Numbered from the stretch's first letter, positions 30,510 through 42,482 are shown. The stretch: 64,000 bases of DNA from JAAYAO01 sp051133435 (GCF_051133435.1 NZ_JBPGNY010000004.1:372001-436000); one strand, 5' to 3'. Numbers and translations are program-made. Notes: a model not told the origin generated them from the sequence alone.

Positions 30510-32056
30510 CGGCGCCGCCGGTGGCGGATTTCACCGGCCAGGGCACCGGCGAACACAATCCCCGCCCCCACGGCAACGATCTGCCCGGTGATCATCGGTG
30601 GTAGGCCACCCGCGCGGATCCGCAGTCGCCGGGACGCCTCCGGTTGCTCCGGGGCCGATGCCATCGCTGCCGGACCGGTCGGATGCGGGGACGGGACGGG
30701 GTTAGGCGTCGGGGTCGCCTCCGGCGCGGGAGTCGGTTGCGGGGTGGGCGTGGCTTCCGGTGACGGGGCGGGAGGTTCCGGCTCCGGGCTGGGTTCGGCG
30801 GATGGTTCGGGTGGCGGCTCTGTGACGAGCGTGGTTTCGGACGCGATACCGCAGGCGGTCCGGTGTGCTTGCTGGGTGGGTGTCCGGCCGAGCTCGATCA
30901 CCCACGTGTAGTGGCCCGGCTCGGTGGGTTTCAGGCTCGGGGTGGTCACCGCCGTGCTGGTTGCCCCGGATACCGCGAAGGTGACCCGACCGTGCTCCTC
31001 ATCGGCCCGGCAGTGTTGTGCGGTCGGCGGTTCGTCGTAGGGGCCGTACAGGATTGCAGTGGCCTGCTGGGTTCCGGGGTCGATGCCGGTCAGGGTGACG
31101 ACGTCGCTGAGTTCTGCCCCTGCTTCGATCTCCGCGGCCGAGGTCGTGGTCGACACCTTCGGCTGTCGCAGTGCCACGGTGGTGGTGATCGCACCGGTCA
31201 GCTCGGCGCGCGGCGCCATTCCGGTCATCCGTTGCACCCGGCCATCGATGTGGTTGGGATTGGCATGGTGTCGGGCCCGATACAGCAGTGGCCGACTCGC
31301 CGGCACGTGGGCACGCACCTCGACCGTGTGCTTGCCGGCCCCGGCCGGAACCTGCACCCGGTACTCACCTCCCGCGTACTGCGGGGTGACGCCGCGACCG
31401 TTGACCTGCACCTTCACCGGTGCCTGGATCGGTTGTCCGGAAGCGGCCAACACCCGAATCCGCGCGATGCCCCGCTCTTCGAGGCCCGGTTTCGTTACCC
31501 ACATCACCTCCAACCGGTACGGCCCGGAGCGTTCGGTCATCAACCGCTCCATCGTCGCCACATGTCGTGCCACCGCCGGGCGCGCCCGAACCGTTGCGGC
31601 ATAGCGTTCGGCAACCCGGTCGTGTTGGGCACGGCCCCCGGCGGTGCGGGTGCGGATCACGTGATCCATCGCAGCAACCCAGTCACTGTCCTTCTTGTTC
31701 CGGGAGTGGTCGAGCAGCCAGGCGATCTCGGCCCAGGCCCGGTCGGTGATCACCGGGCCACGCAGTGCGCGCGGGTCGCCCTGGGTTCCGCCATAGCCGA
31801 CCTGTTTCGGCACCTTGGCTGCGATGCTCGACACCCAGCCGGAGGCGTTGCGGGGCCCTCGGGAGTTGAGGTCGATGCAGTACACGACCGTGGATCCGAG
31901 GTGATACTGGCCCATCTCCGCGGTACCGCGCGGGGTCGGGATCCGGTGTCCGGCGGGGCCGAAACCGTCGTCGGGGCGAGCATGGGCCAGGTGGGTGGGC
32001 AGCATGATCAGCGCCGCAGCACACAGCAGCGCTGCCAGCCATCGAGGGAGGTTCAT
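30506..32056 (-). CDS. Cell-wall surface protein, probable sortase substrate
   Basis: A 516-residue secreted protein. The signal peptide (residues 1-26) ends THLAHA. The N-terminal domain contains VVYCIDLNSRGP, reminiscent of the Cys segment of thioester adhesin domains, but the partner Gln motif is not clear. Ig-like beta domains follow, then a Pro/Glu/Thr-rich stalk at ~415-475, and a C-terminal sorting-type end: LPPMITG, a hydrophobic helix, then RHRRRR. LPPMITG is not the usual LPxTG. AAAGGA precedes the ATG. The sortase gene overlaps its stop by four bases, supporting an enzyme-substrate pair. Binding partner unknown. Confidence 0.82.
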   Translation of the reverse strand: MNLPRWLAALLCAAALIMLPTHLAHARPDDGFGPAGHRIPTPRGTAEMGQYHLGSTVVYCIDLNSRGPRNASGWVSSIAAKVPKQVGYGGTQGDPRALRGPVITDRAWAEIAWLLDHSRNKKDSDWVAAMDHVIRTRTAGGRAQHDRVAERYAATVRARPAVARHVATMERLMTERSGPYRLEVMWVTKPGLEERGIARIRVLAASGQPIQAPVKVQVNGRGVTPQYAGGEYRVQVPAGAGKHTVEVRAHVPASRPLLYRARHHANPNHIDGRVQRMTGMAPRAELTGAITTTVALRQPKVSTTTSAAEIEAGAELSDVVTLTGIDPGTQQATAILYGPYDEPPTAQHCRADEEHGRVTFAVSGATSTAVTTPSLKPTEPGHYTWVIELGRTPTQQAHRTACGIASETTLVTEPPPEPSAEPSPEPEPPAPSPEATPTPQPTPAPEATPTPNPVPSPHPTGPAAMASAPEQPEASRRLRIRAGGLPPMITGQIVAVGAGIVFAGALAGEIRHRRRR

Positions 32057-32105
32057 CGGGGGTCCTTTCGGGTTGGGGGTGGCATGGGGATTTGCCGGGC
32101 GGGGG

Positions 32106-34457
32106 TCAGGGGTTGCGTCCGATCACCCGCACCCGGTCGCCGTCGCGGACGATGGCCACGGCTCCGTGTTGGTCGGTGCGGGCGATGGTCATGCGGTGTT
32201 CGGTCAGGGCTCGCAGCAGGCTGGGGGCAGGGTGGCCGTAGGAGTTGTCGGCGCCGACGCTGATCACCGCGATCGGCGCGTCGGCGGCCCTGATCAGGGC
32301 GGGGTCGAAATCTGCGGAGCCGTGGTGGGCGACCTTCAGGACGTCCACCTCGCGGGTACCGAGGTCGCGGGCCAGCCGGCGTTGGCCCTCGGCGGTCAGA
32401 TCGCCGGTCAACAGCACCCGCACCCCATCCACCTCGATCAGTGCGCCGATCGAGGCGTCGTTCTCGGTGGAGGATTCCCCGTCCGAGGTGGCTGCGGCTT
32501 TCGGTACCCGGGTGGGGCCGAGCACCTCGACACGCACCTGGCCGATCTCGAACCGCTGCCCCGGTCTGCCGACGAGGATGCGCTCACCGAACTGGGCGTC
32601 CACCCGTACCGCCTCGTCGCGTGGTGAGGGCAGTGGCGAGACCAGCACCAGGTCGACCGGCATCCGGTTCACCACCTCGGTGGCGCCGACGTGATCGCTG
32701 TGGAAGTGGCTGAGCATCAGCAGTGGCACCCGGCGGGCACCGAGTTCGGACAAGCACTGTTGCAACAACAGGGGTTCTTCCCCGGTGTCGACGACCACGA
32801 CCTGACCCGGCGCGGCCCGGATCGCCAGTGCGTCACCCTGCCCGACATCGCAGGCGACCACGAGCCAATTCGGTGGTGGCCACCCGGGTGGGGTCGGGCC
32901 GCGCAGTACCGCGATCACCAGTACCACCGCCATCGCGAGCATCACCCAGCGCCGCCGCAGCAGGGTCGTGATCAGGGGCGCGGACAGCGTGACCACCGCC
33001 ACCAGCCAGACCAGTGCAGAGGTCGTGCCCTGGAAGGTGATCGCCGAGCCGGGGAAGCCGGCCCCGACCTCGGCGACCCAGATCACCACTTGGGCACACC
33101 ACCCGGCCGCGAAGCCGAGCACCCCGGCCGGGGCCGGGTGCAACAGGCTCGCCCCGGCCGCACCGAACCCCAGCACGGTCGCCGGCCCGACCGCGGGCCC
33201 GGCCAGGGCGTTGGCCAGCAGGGCGACCAGGCTGATCTCACCCGAGATCGCGGTCACCACCGGCTGGGTGGCCAACTGGGCGGCCAGCGGTACCGCGATC
33301 GCCTCGGCCACGGGTCGGGGCAACCACCCGGCCAGCGCATCGGTCCACCCCCGCGCCCAGACGATGATTCCGGCGCTGGCTGTCACCGACAGCACGAAAC
33401 CGATCGACCGCGACAACCAGGGGTCGATCAACACCAGGGTCAGTACCGCCACCGACAGGTGCCGCACTCCCCTGCGCGGTGCGCCGCGTCGGGGTGCGCC
33501 GACCACGCTGAGCGCTGCGACGGTAACCAGTCCCATGGCAGCGGCCCGCAGCACGCTCGGTTCGGTGCGGCACAGGGCCACGAAGATCGCCACCGCCAGC
33601 ACCCCGACGACCTGCAGCCAGCGCCCCCGCACCCCGATCGCCCGGGCGCCGACGGTGAGGAACACCAGCAGGTAGGTCAGGTTGGCCCCCGACACAGCGG
33701 TCAGGTGGGTCAACCCGGTGCGCACGAAGTCCTCGCGCAGTTCATCCGGCATCGCACTGATGTCGCCCAGCACCAGAGCCGGCACAAGAGCGCGTTGGGC
33801 CGGCGGAGCATCCGCGACCGCATCACGCAGCCCACCGCGGACCCGTTCCACCAGTCGCAGGCCCGCGTCCGGCCCGGCCACAACCTGTACCTCGGTGGTG
33901 CGCAGCACCGCGGCCACGTCATCACCGCGATCGGCGGCCTCGACCTGCACCCTGGCCTGCACCACGGTGCCGACCGGCAGACCGACCAGCTCACGACTGC
34001 CTCGGCCGGTGACCACCAACACCACGGGGCTGCGCAGCCGCCGGTGTTCCTCGCCGACGGTCATCCGCACCACGGTGGCCCGGGCATGGGCGTAGGCGGC
34101 CTGCCCGCGCCCGGGTCTCGGATCGCCGGTGATCTCGGCCTGCACCAGGGCCCCACCGCCGCGGTCGGCCACCTGGGCGACCAGACCACTGTGTCGGTCG
34201 CTGTGCCGGGCCACCCCGAAGGCCAGGGCGGCCGCCAGTACCACCGCCACCGCCAGCAACAGCCAACTGCGTCGCACCCACGCCACCACCGCGATCACCG
34301 CCGCCAGCGCAACCACCGCGATCGCCCACCACCCGATGCCGCTGGTGGCGACCCACATCGCCAGCCAGGCCGCGGCGGCGATCGGAGCCAACCGATAGTC
34401 GCCCCCCGTATTTGCGGCTGCAGTGTCGACGGCTGCGGTCGGCGCGTCGGGGTTCAC
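32106..34457 (-). CDS. comEC: DNA internalization protein ComEC/Rec2
   Basis: Membrane channel that takes single-stranded DNA across the cytoplasmic membrane during transformation. After N-terminal helices come the OB-like DUF4131 region, the competence domain (LTHLTAVSGANLTYLL; ALxxGD in ALVLGDISAMP), and a C-terminal metallo-beta-lactamase domain with LSHFHSDHVGA and LLTGDLT. Length 783 is normal for a full-length protein. The GTG start overlaps the comEA stop. Competence in this lineage is rarely demonstrated, so presence does not prove natural transformation. Confidence 0.95.
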   Translation of the reverse strand: MNPDAPTAAVDTAAANTGGDYRLAPIAAAAWLAMWVATSGIGWWAIAVVALAAVIAVVAWVRRSWLLLAVAVVLAAALAFGVARHSDRHSGLVAQVADRGGGALVQAEITGDPRPGRGQAAYAHARATVVRMTVGEEHRRLRSPVVLVVTGRGSRELVGLPVGTVVQARVQVEAADRGDDVAAVLRTTEVQVVAGPDAGLRLVERVRGGLRDAVADAPPAQRALVPALVLGDISAMPDELREDFVRTGLTHLTAVSGANLTYLLVFLTVGARAIGVRGRWLQVVGVLAVAIFVALCRTEPSVLRAAAMGLVTVAALSVVGAPRRGAPRRGVRHLSVAVLTLVLIDPWLSRSIGFVLSVTASAGIIVWARGWTDALAGWLPRPVAEAIAVPLAAQLATQPVVTAISGEISLVALLANALAGPAVGPATVLGFGAAGASLLHPAPAGVLGFAAGWCAQVVIWVAEVGAGFPGSAITFQGTTSALVWLVAVVTLSAPLITTLLRRRWVMLAMAVVLVIAVLRGPTPPGWPPPNWLVVACDVGQGDALAIRAAPGQVVVVDTGEEPLLLQQCLSELGARRVPLLMLSHFHSDHVGATEVVNRMPVDLVLVSPLPSPRDEAVRVDAQFGERILVGRPGQRFEIGQVRVEVLGPTRVPKAAATSDGESSTENDASIGALIEVDGVRVLLTGDLTAEGQRRLARDLGTREVDVLKVAHHGSADFDPALIRAADAPIAVISVGADNSYGHPAPSLLRALTEHRMTIARTDQHGAVAIVRDGDRVRVIGRNP

Positions 34458-35320
34458 ACCGTCACCAGTGGGGCCAGTTTTTCGAAGGTCTTCGGGCCGA
34501 TTCCCGAGACCTCCCGAAGTTGGTCGACCTCGGTGAAGGGACCGTTCTCGGTGCGCCAGGCAACAATGCTGGTGGCGGTCACCGGGCCCACTCCCGGGAG
34601 GGTTTCCAACTGTTCGGGTGTCGCGGTGTTCAGATTCACCAACCCGTCGGCGGCACCCGGGTCGCCCGGGCTGGTGTCGGGTGCTGCAGCCGGGCCGGCC
34701 GGACGGATTTCACCGCCGGGATTGGCCGAACCGCCCACCATGATCTGGGCCCCGTCCGGCACCGGTGCGGCGAAGTTGAGGTCCCCCGGGTGGGCATCGT
34801 CGGTGAGACCACCCGCGGCCTCGACCGCGTCGGCCACCCGGGCACCCTCGGCCAGGGTGACCACTCCGGGCGCACCCACCGCCCCCAGGACATGAACCCG
34901 GATCACGACCGGTTCGGGTGTGGGCGTGGCCGGGGGTTCGGGGGTGGCGACGGGTTCGGGGGCGATGGTCTCGACCGGCACCGAGGCCACCTCACGGGCT
35001 CGGATCAGCCAGGCGCCGGTGATCAACAACCCGACCAGCAGCACCGCCGCAACCACCAACACGTGCCGCCGCTCGAAGCGCCCGCCCAGAGCCCGGGCCG
35101 GGGCAGGCTCGGAGTACTCGTCCAGGCGCGACTCGTGAGGGTAGCCGTCCGGTGTGGGTTCGGGCAGGTTCTCCCGAGAGTTTTCGGGCGGGCTGCCGCG
35201 CGGGTTGTCGGGCAGGCTGACGCGCGGGTCCGGTGTGCCGAGTTCGGCGCGTCTTTCGGCGACGATGCGTTGCAACCGGTCCCGAACCTGTGGGCTCATC
35301 GAGCGAGGGTGTGGTCCCAT
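34454..35320 (-). CDS. comEA: Competence protein ComEA (DNA receptor)
   Basis: Membrane-anchored DNA-binding protein that hands DNA to ComEC. A cytoplasmic, charged N-terminus is followed by one helix (VLVVAAVLLVGLLITGAWLI), a Pro-rich spacer, an SLBB domain (VHVLGAVGAPGVVTLAEGARV) and a C-terminal double helix-hairpin-helix (VNLNTATPEQLETLPGVGP, LREVSGIGPKTFEKLAPL). It overlaps comEC by four bases. The start is uncertain: ATGs at 35320 and 35299 are both plausible, and neither has a clear ribosome-binding site; the longer frame to 35464 runs into ald. Confidence 0.92.
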   Translation of the reverse strand: MGPHPRSMSPQVRDRLQRIVAERRAELGTPDPRVSLPDNPRGSPPENSRENLPEPTPDGYPHESRLDEYSEPAPARALGGRFERRHVLVVAAVLLVGLLITGAWLIRAREVASVPVETIAPEPVATPEPPATPTPEPVVIRVHVLGAVGAPGVVTLAEGARVADAVEAAGGLTDDAHPGDLNFAAPVPDGAQIMVGGSANPGGEIRPAGPAAAPDTSPGDPGAADGLVNLNTATPEQLETLPGVGPVTATSIVAWRTENGPFTEVDQLREVSGIGPKTFEKLAPLVTV

Positions 35321-35432
35321 ACCCAACACGGTGGTCCGCCGATCGGCGAAGTTCCCTCCCCGCGAGTTTCTGTGGAGAACTCTCGTCGGGACCTTGTGGA
35401 GTAAATCCGGCGGCTTGTGATGGGATATACGG

Positions 35433-36527
35433 ATGGTCGTTGTCGGTGTTCCCCGCGAAGTCAAGAGTTACGAGGGCCGCGTGGCCGTCCAACCGGATCT
35501 GGTCGGCACGTTGTGTGCTCAGGGCCACCGGGTGCTGGTCGAATCGGATGCCGGAACCGACTCCCACCTCTTCGACGACGAGTACCGCGAGGCCGGTGCC
35601 GAGATCGTCACCGCCGCCGAAGCCTGGGGTGCCGACCTGGTGATGAAGGTCAAGGAACCCCAACCCGAGGAGTATCACTTCCTGCGCCCCGATCAGGTGC
35701 TCTTCACCTACCTGCACCTGGCCGCCGACCGCCCCTGCACCGAGGCCCTGTTGGCCGCCGGCACCACGTCGCTGGCCTACGAAGAGGTGGTCGACGCCGA
35801 CGGCGGTCTGCCCCTGCTCGCGCCGATGAGCCGCATCGCCGGTCGTTTGGCCACCCAGGTCGGCGCCGAAACCCTGCTGGCACCGCACGGCGGACGCGGC
35901 GTCCTGCTGGGCGCGGTGCCCGGCTCCGGCGCCTCCCATGTGGTGGTCTTCGGTGCCGGCATGAGCGGCTCGGAGGCCGCCGAGGTCGCCGTCGGACTGG
36001 GCGCCGATGTAACCGTCTTCGACAAATCCCAGGCCGCCCTGGACCGGCTGTCGGAGCGCTTGGGCGGTCGCGGCCGGATGGTGCTGTCGACCCCCGAGGC
36101 GGTTGCCGAGGCACTGCTCAACGCCGAACTGGTGATCGGCGCGGTGCTGGTGCGTGGCGCCCGGGCACCGATCGTGGTGACCAGCGAGATGGTCGAGACG
36201 ATGCCGACCGGTTCGGTGCTGGTCGACATCGCGGTCGACCAGGGGGGCTGCTTCGCCGACACCCGTCCGACCACCCTGGACGATCCGGTCTACCGGGTCG
36301 GTTCATCACTGTTCTATTGCGTGTCCAATATGCCCGCCGCGGTACCGCGCACCTCCACCGAAGCCCTCACCCACGCCACCGGACCGTACGTGTTGAAGGT
36401 CGCCGAGGCTCTCTGCGAGCCGAATCCCGATCTGCTCACTCTGCCGGGATTGACCACCTCGGGCGGCAAGCTGTACTCCCCCGGCGTGGCCGAGGCCCAC
36501 GGCATGGAGCTGGCCGAACGGCGCTGA
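35433..36527 (+). CDS. ald: Alanine dehydrogenase
   Basis: NAD-dependent oxidative deamination of L-alanine to pyruvate and ammonia, or the reverse. The sequence opens VGVPREVKSYEGRVAVQP, contains Lys/His active-site segments (DLVMKVKEPQPEEY, FTYLHLAADRP), and a Rossmann core VVVFGAGMSGSEAAEVAVGLGADVTVFD. The C-terminal VDIAVDQGGCF and SNMPAAVPRTST are signatures of the family. Length 364 is close to the usual 371. It is divergent from comEA and convergent with leuS, 32 bases away. Confidence 0.95.
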   Translation: MVVVGVPREVKSYEGRVAVQPDLVGTLCAQGHRVLVESDAGTDSHLFDDEYREAGAEIVTAAEAWGADLVMKVKEPQPEEYHFLRPDQVLFTYLHLAADRPCTEALLAAGTTSLAYEEVVDADGGLPLLAPMSRIAGRLATQVGAETLLAPHGGRGVLLGAVPGSGASHVVVFGAGMSGSEAAEVAVGLGADVTVFDKSQAALDRLSERLGGRGRMVLSTPEAVAEALLNAELVIGAVLVRGARAPIVVTSEMVETMPTGSVLVDIAVDQGGCFADTRPTTLDDPVYRVGSSLFYCVSNMPAAVPRTSTEALTHATGPYVLKVAEALCEPNPDLLTLPGLTTSGGKLYSPGVAEAHGMELAERR

Positions 36528-36559
36528 ACCCCACCGTCCGGCCCGTCGCGACGAACCGG

Positions 36560-39031
<2,472 letters not shown>

Positions 39032-39066
39032 GGTTCCTTCTTTCCTTGGATTCCCAACGGCTGACT

Positions 39067-40029
39067 TTAGCTCACCGCATCATCCCGCCAGGACTCGTGG
39101 ACGTCCGGCCACCCCTCCCAGGTTCGGGGGTCGGCCGCGCTGCGCGCCAACATGGTCAGGTAGGTCACCATCTCGTCATCGGGTGACAACCATTCGGCGC
39201 GTTCCAGACACACCTGCATCAACGCCCCGTGCCCCGACATCCAGGCCGCCATCGCCAGCAGGCACAACGGCCCGGTGGCGATCTCGTCGGGGGTGACATC
39301 GACCACCTGCTGCCACAGCGGCACATGGCCTGCGGCATTGCGGCGGTTGATCGAGAGCCTGGCGTGTTCGCGCACGAAGGGGTCGTCGACCAGGGCGGCC
39401 GCCAGCAGCCGCGACTGCAGGGATACTTCGACCGGGGTTCCGAGATATTCCCGGATCAGTTCGTGCAGCAGACTCATCTGCTCGGGAACGGTCAGGTGGG
39501 CGTTGAACTGTTCGGTGCTGGCCATCACCGAACAGATCTCGTCGGTGACCCGGTTCGGGCCGGCCACGGTGTCGGCCAGTTCGTCACGGCTGTCCAGGAT
39601 CGGGCGTCCGGCCAGCGCCCCGGCCCCGGGGACATCGTTCTCGGGAAGGGCCGTGCCCGGGTCGTCCGGGCCCTGCCAGTAGTGCCGGTGGTCGGTGACC
39701 AGCAGGTGCACCGGCACCTCACCCAGGCCGGTGTCGACCTGATCGAGCAGACCCCACAGGTCACCGGGGGTGTCGGTGTACCCGATCAACACGACCTCGT
39801 CGGCATCGTGACGGTCGGCCAGATCGGCGCATTGCCGGGCCACCTCGATCGCCACCTCCCCGGTGTGGGGCAGGTCGAAGCGGGCGGCCATCGCCATCGT
39901 GCGGTCGCTGATCACAACCAGGACGAGGGAATCGTGGGGTCTGAACCCCAACATCAGCGGGATCACCCGACAGAAGTCGGGGTAGGAGGTGATTCGGACG
40001 GGCGGGTGGGCATTCGAAGAAGTGGGCAT
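39067..40029 (-). CDS. DUF4192 domain-containing protein
   Basis: Cytoplasmic protein of 320 residues, widespread in actinobacteria and of unknown function. Typical opening segments are visible: DFCRVIPLMLGFRPHDSLVLVV and a following MAARFDLP, then VVLIGYTD and a C-terminal region with LLAMAAWMSGHGALMQVCLERA, as in family members. No catalytic motif is evident. It lies 35 bases upstream of leuS on the same strand, so co-transcription is possible. Confidence 0.88.
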   Translation of the reverse strand: MPTSSNAHPPVRITSYPDFCRVIPLMLGFRPHDSLVLVVISDRTMAMAARFDLPHTGEVAIEVARQCADLADRHDADEVVLIGYTDTPGDLWGLLDQVDTGLGEVPVHLLVTDHRHYWQGPDDPGTALPENDVPGAGALAGRPILDSRDELADTVAGPNRVTDEICSVMASTEQFNAHLTVPEQMSLLHELIREYLGTPVEVSLQSRLLAAALVDDPFVREHARLSINRRNAAGHVPLWQQVVDVTPDEIATGPLCLLAMAAWMSGHGALMQVCLERAEWLSPDDEMVTYLTMLARSAADPRTWEGWPDVHESWRDDAVS

Positions 40030-40121
40030 ACCCCTTACGGTGGGCCGCCGCCGACCGTTCTTCCCCCGACACCGGCGCCTTGTGGAGAACGCTCACTCGG
40101 CTGCCGGCGGGTTGTGGATAC

Positions 40122-41177
40122 CTACTTCTTCTTGCCCGAGGTCTTCTTCGACGCCTTCTTGGCCTTCTTGCCGACCGGCGCGGTGGTGCCGCGCTCCTGC
40201 CAACTGATCTCCACCTCGGCGGCGACCCTGTCCTTGGGCAGCGAATCCTCGCGCACCATCTTCACCGCCCGCAGCGCCAACCGGGCGATATCGTCCTGCG
40301 GCACGTGCACGGTGGTCAGGTCGTAGTCCTCCGAACCGCCGGCGTCGTAGGCCCCGATGATGCTCAACTCTCCCGGGATGTCGATGCCGCGGGCCCGGGC
40401 CTCCTGCACTGCACCGATCGCCAGCGCGTCGATCTCGCCGACGATCGCGGTGATGTTCGGATGCTGGTCGAGCAATTCGGCCGCCAGTTCGCGGCCCACC
40501 TCACGGGTCGGCGCTTGGGCACCCACCCGGTGCACGGTGATGCCCGAGGTGGCTTCGTTGAATCCCTTGGATTGCTGGTTGGTGGCCACCACATCGGTGC
40601 CGACCTCGATCAGGCCGACCTCGGTGTGCCCGTTGTCGACCAGCCATTCGCCGACCATCGCACCGATCCGGCTGTACGGGATCCTCACCAGGGGCAGGTC
40701 GAGCTGGCTCTCCTCGGCGATCAGCACCACGTAGTGACCGCTGGCAACCATCGACTTGACCCGCTGGTGCAGGCGCTCGTTGTCGGTGCTCATCGGGGCA
40801 CCACCGTCGGCGAAGATCACCGTGCCGGTGCGATGCCCCTGCAGGGTGGTCACCCCACGGATGGTTTGCTCGACGTCGGTGCCGGTGGTGATCGTGGTCA
40901 GCAGGTAGCCGTAGGGGTCGAGCAGCTTGTGCAGGTGCTCCAAAAAGGTGTTCACCAGGGGGCCCAGGTAGGGCACCAATACCCCGACGGTCATCGGATT
41001 GCCCTGCAACAGGCCCCGGGCCTGGGCATTGGGCACGTAATCGAGTTCGGCCGCGGCGGCCAGCACGCGTTCGCGCAACTCCTCGCGGACCGGATAGTCG
41101 CTTCGCGAAATCACGCGGGAGGCGGTGGCCAAGGACACCCCGGCACGTTCGGCAACAGCTTTCAGATTCACTGACAC
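40122..41177 (-). CDS. LacI family transcriptional regulator
   Basis: Sugar-responsive DNA-binding regulator. The helix-turn-helix begins NLKAVAERAGVSLATASRVIS, with hinge helix YVPNAQARGLL, followed by a periplasmic-binding-protein-like effector domain with TVGVLVPYLGPLVNTFLEHL. The tail is a striking Lys-rich run (VGKKAKKASKKTSGKKK) not usual in LacI proteins; it may add nonspecific DNA affinity. Initiation is at a GTG, with another GTG two codons later. No sugar transport genes adjoin it, so its regulon is elsewhere, possibly including the sugar importer at 12.9-16.0 kb. Confidence 0.92.
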   Translation of the reverse strand: MSVNLKAVAERAGVSLATASRVISRSDYPVREELRERVLAAAAELDYVPNAQARGLLQGNPMTVGVLVPYLGPLVNTFLEHLHKLLDPYGYLLTTITTGTDVEQTIRGVTTLQGHRTGTVIFADGGAPMSTDNERLHQRVKSMVASGHYVVLIAEESQLDLPLVRIPYSRIGAMVGEWLVDNGHTEVGLIEVGTDVVATNQQSKGFNEATSGITVHRVGAQAPTREVGRELAAELLDQHPNITAIVGEIDALAIGAVQEARARGIDIPGELSIIGAYDAGGSEDYDLTTVHVPQDDIARLALRAVKMVREDSLPKDRVAAEVEISWQERGTTAPVGKKAKKASKKTSGKKK

Positions 41178-41387
41178 ATCGCCACTTTAGTCAACCTTTG
41201 CCGCCGCATAGGAATCGCACCGCTGAGTAGCGGTGTCCCGCACCGCGGATCGGGTGGCCAACCCTGCCCACCGACACCGGGATACCTCGCCTGGGCTTGG
41301 GCTCCGGGGGCTGCCCTTACCGGGACATGAGGTTCGGCGCGCAGGGGGTTACGATGGGCCGCGCTGTCCCCGACCGAAGGTTGTGCC

Positions 41388-42380
41388 TTGAGTCCCTCTC
41401 ACCCCGATGACAACGCGATCAACGACGAGATCGACGAGAACGCGATCAACCCGGATCCGGACCGTCCGGCCCATTACGACCCGGTCGACCGCAAGGACAA
41501 CCCTCGCTACTGGCTGACCCGGCTGCTGAAGGGCATCGCGGTGGGCATCGGCTTCATCCTGCCGGGACTGTCCGGCGGTGTGTTGGCGGTGATCTTCAAG
41601 ATCTACGACCCGATGATCCGGTTCCTGGCCAACGTGCGCCACAAGTTCGTGAAAAACGTGCTGTTCTTCATCCCCGTCGGCATCGGCGGCCTGATCGGCG
41701 TGGTGCTGTTCTCCTATGTGGTGGAGGCGGCCTTCGGCAAATACGCCGCCCAGTTCGTCTGTTTGTTCATCGGCTTCGTGATCGGCACCTTCCCGTCGCT
41801 GTACCGGCAGGCCGGGGAACAGGGCCGCCGTCCGGTGCACATGGTGATTCTGGGCATCGCCGCGGTGGCGATCTTCGCGGTGATGCAGTTGGGCAGCCAG
41901 GTGCTGGTCGACCTGCCGCCGAGCATCCCCGCCTGGTTGATGTCGGGTGCGCTGATCGGGCTGGGCGTGATCGTGCCGGGGATGAGCCCGTCGAACTTCC
42001 TGATCTACTTCGGCCTCTACGACAAGATGGCCGCCGGCATCACCAGCGGTAATCTGACGGTGATCATCCCGCTGTTCCTCGGCCTGGTGGCGTGCATCCT
42101 GGTCTTCGCCAAACTGGCCAACTGGCTGTTCGACAAGTACTACGCCGGCATGTACCACTTCATTCTCGGCATGGTGGTCGGCTCGTCGCTGGCGATCTTC
42201 CCCACCCACGTCTTCCCGGCCTTCACCTCCACGGGCCTGGCCAACAGTGGGCTGAGCCTGCCGGCCGCGGTCGGGTTCGCCCTGGCCCTGCTGGTGGTCG
42301 GTGCCATCGCGTCGTACCTGTTCAGCAAGGTCGAAGACCGCTACAGCGACCAGCGCGCCGCCATCGAAGCCGGCCACTGA
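41388..42380 (+). CDS. DUF368 polyprenyl-phosphate transporter (PopT family)
   Basis: Multi-pass membrane protein; DUF368 (PopT) members recycle undecaprenyl phosphate across the cytoplasmic membrane for cell-wall synthesis. After a ~45-residue acidic cytoplasmic leader come the family's two matching repeats: KGIAVGIGFILPGLSGGVLAV near 47-67 and GALIGLGVIVPGMSPSNFL near 185-203, each with the conserved Pro-Gly-Ser motif. Length 330. The start is a TTG at 41388 with GAAGG eight bases upstream. A palindromic repeat separates it from the convergent glycosyltransferase gene. Confidence 0.9.
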   Translation: MSPSHPDDNAINDEIDENAINPDPDRPAHYDPVDRKDNPRYWLTRLLKGIAVGIGFILPGLSGGVLAVIFKIYDPMIRFLANVRHKFVKNVLFFIPVGIGGLIGVVLFSYVVEAAFGKYAAQFVCLFIGFVIGTFPSLYRQAGEQGRRPVHMVILGIAAVAIFAVMQLGSQVLVDLPPSIPAWLMSGALIGLGVIVPGMSPSNFLIYFGLYDKMAAGITSGNLTVIIPLFLGLVACILVFAKLANWLFDKYYAGMYHFILGMVVGSSLAIFPTHVFPAFTSTGLANSGLSLPAAVGFALALLVVGAIASYLFSKVEDRYSDQRAAIEAGH

Positions 42381-42399
42381 GCCCGGTGGCGACCACAGA

Positions 42400-42477
42400 T
42401 GGCTGAAACCTCACCCCACCAACGGTGACATTGCGCTCAAGGGCAAGAAACCGCGCTTTCGGGTGAGGTTTCAGCCA
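42400..42477. terminator. Probable bidirectional terminator (17-bp inverted repeat)
   Basis: TGGCTGAAACCTCACCC at 42400-42416 and its exact complement at 42461-42477 enclose a 44-base loop between the convergent DUF368 and glycosyltransferase genes. The long loop and lack of T-tract make it an atypical terminator. Confidence 0.5.
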
Positions 42478-42482
42478 CTCGG

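Noticed and set aside
32691..34895. 734-codon open frame on the plus strand
   Set aside because: Antisense to comEC and comEA; His/Gly/Arg/Gln-rich with no family resemblance.
39032..39066. T-box or leader attenuator upstream of leuS
   Set aside because: Only 35 bases separate leuS from the upstream gene, with no stem or leader peptide.
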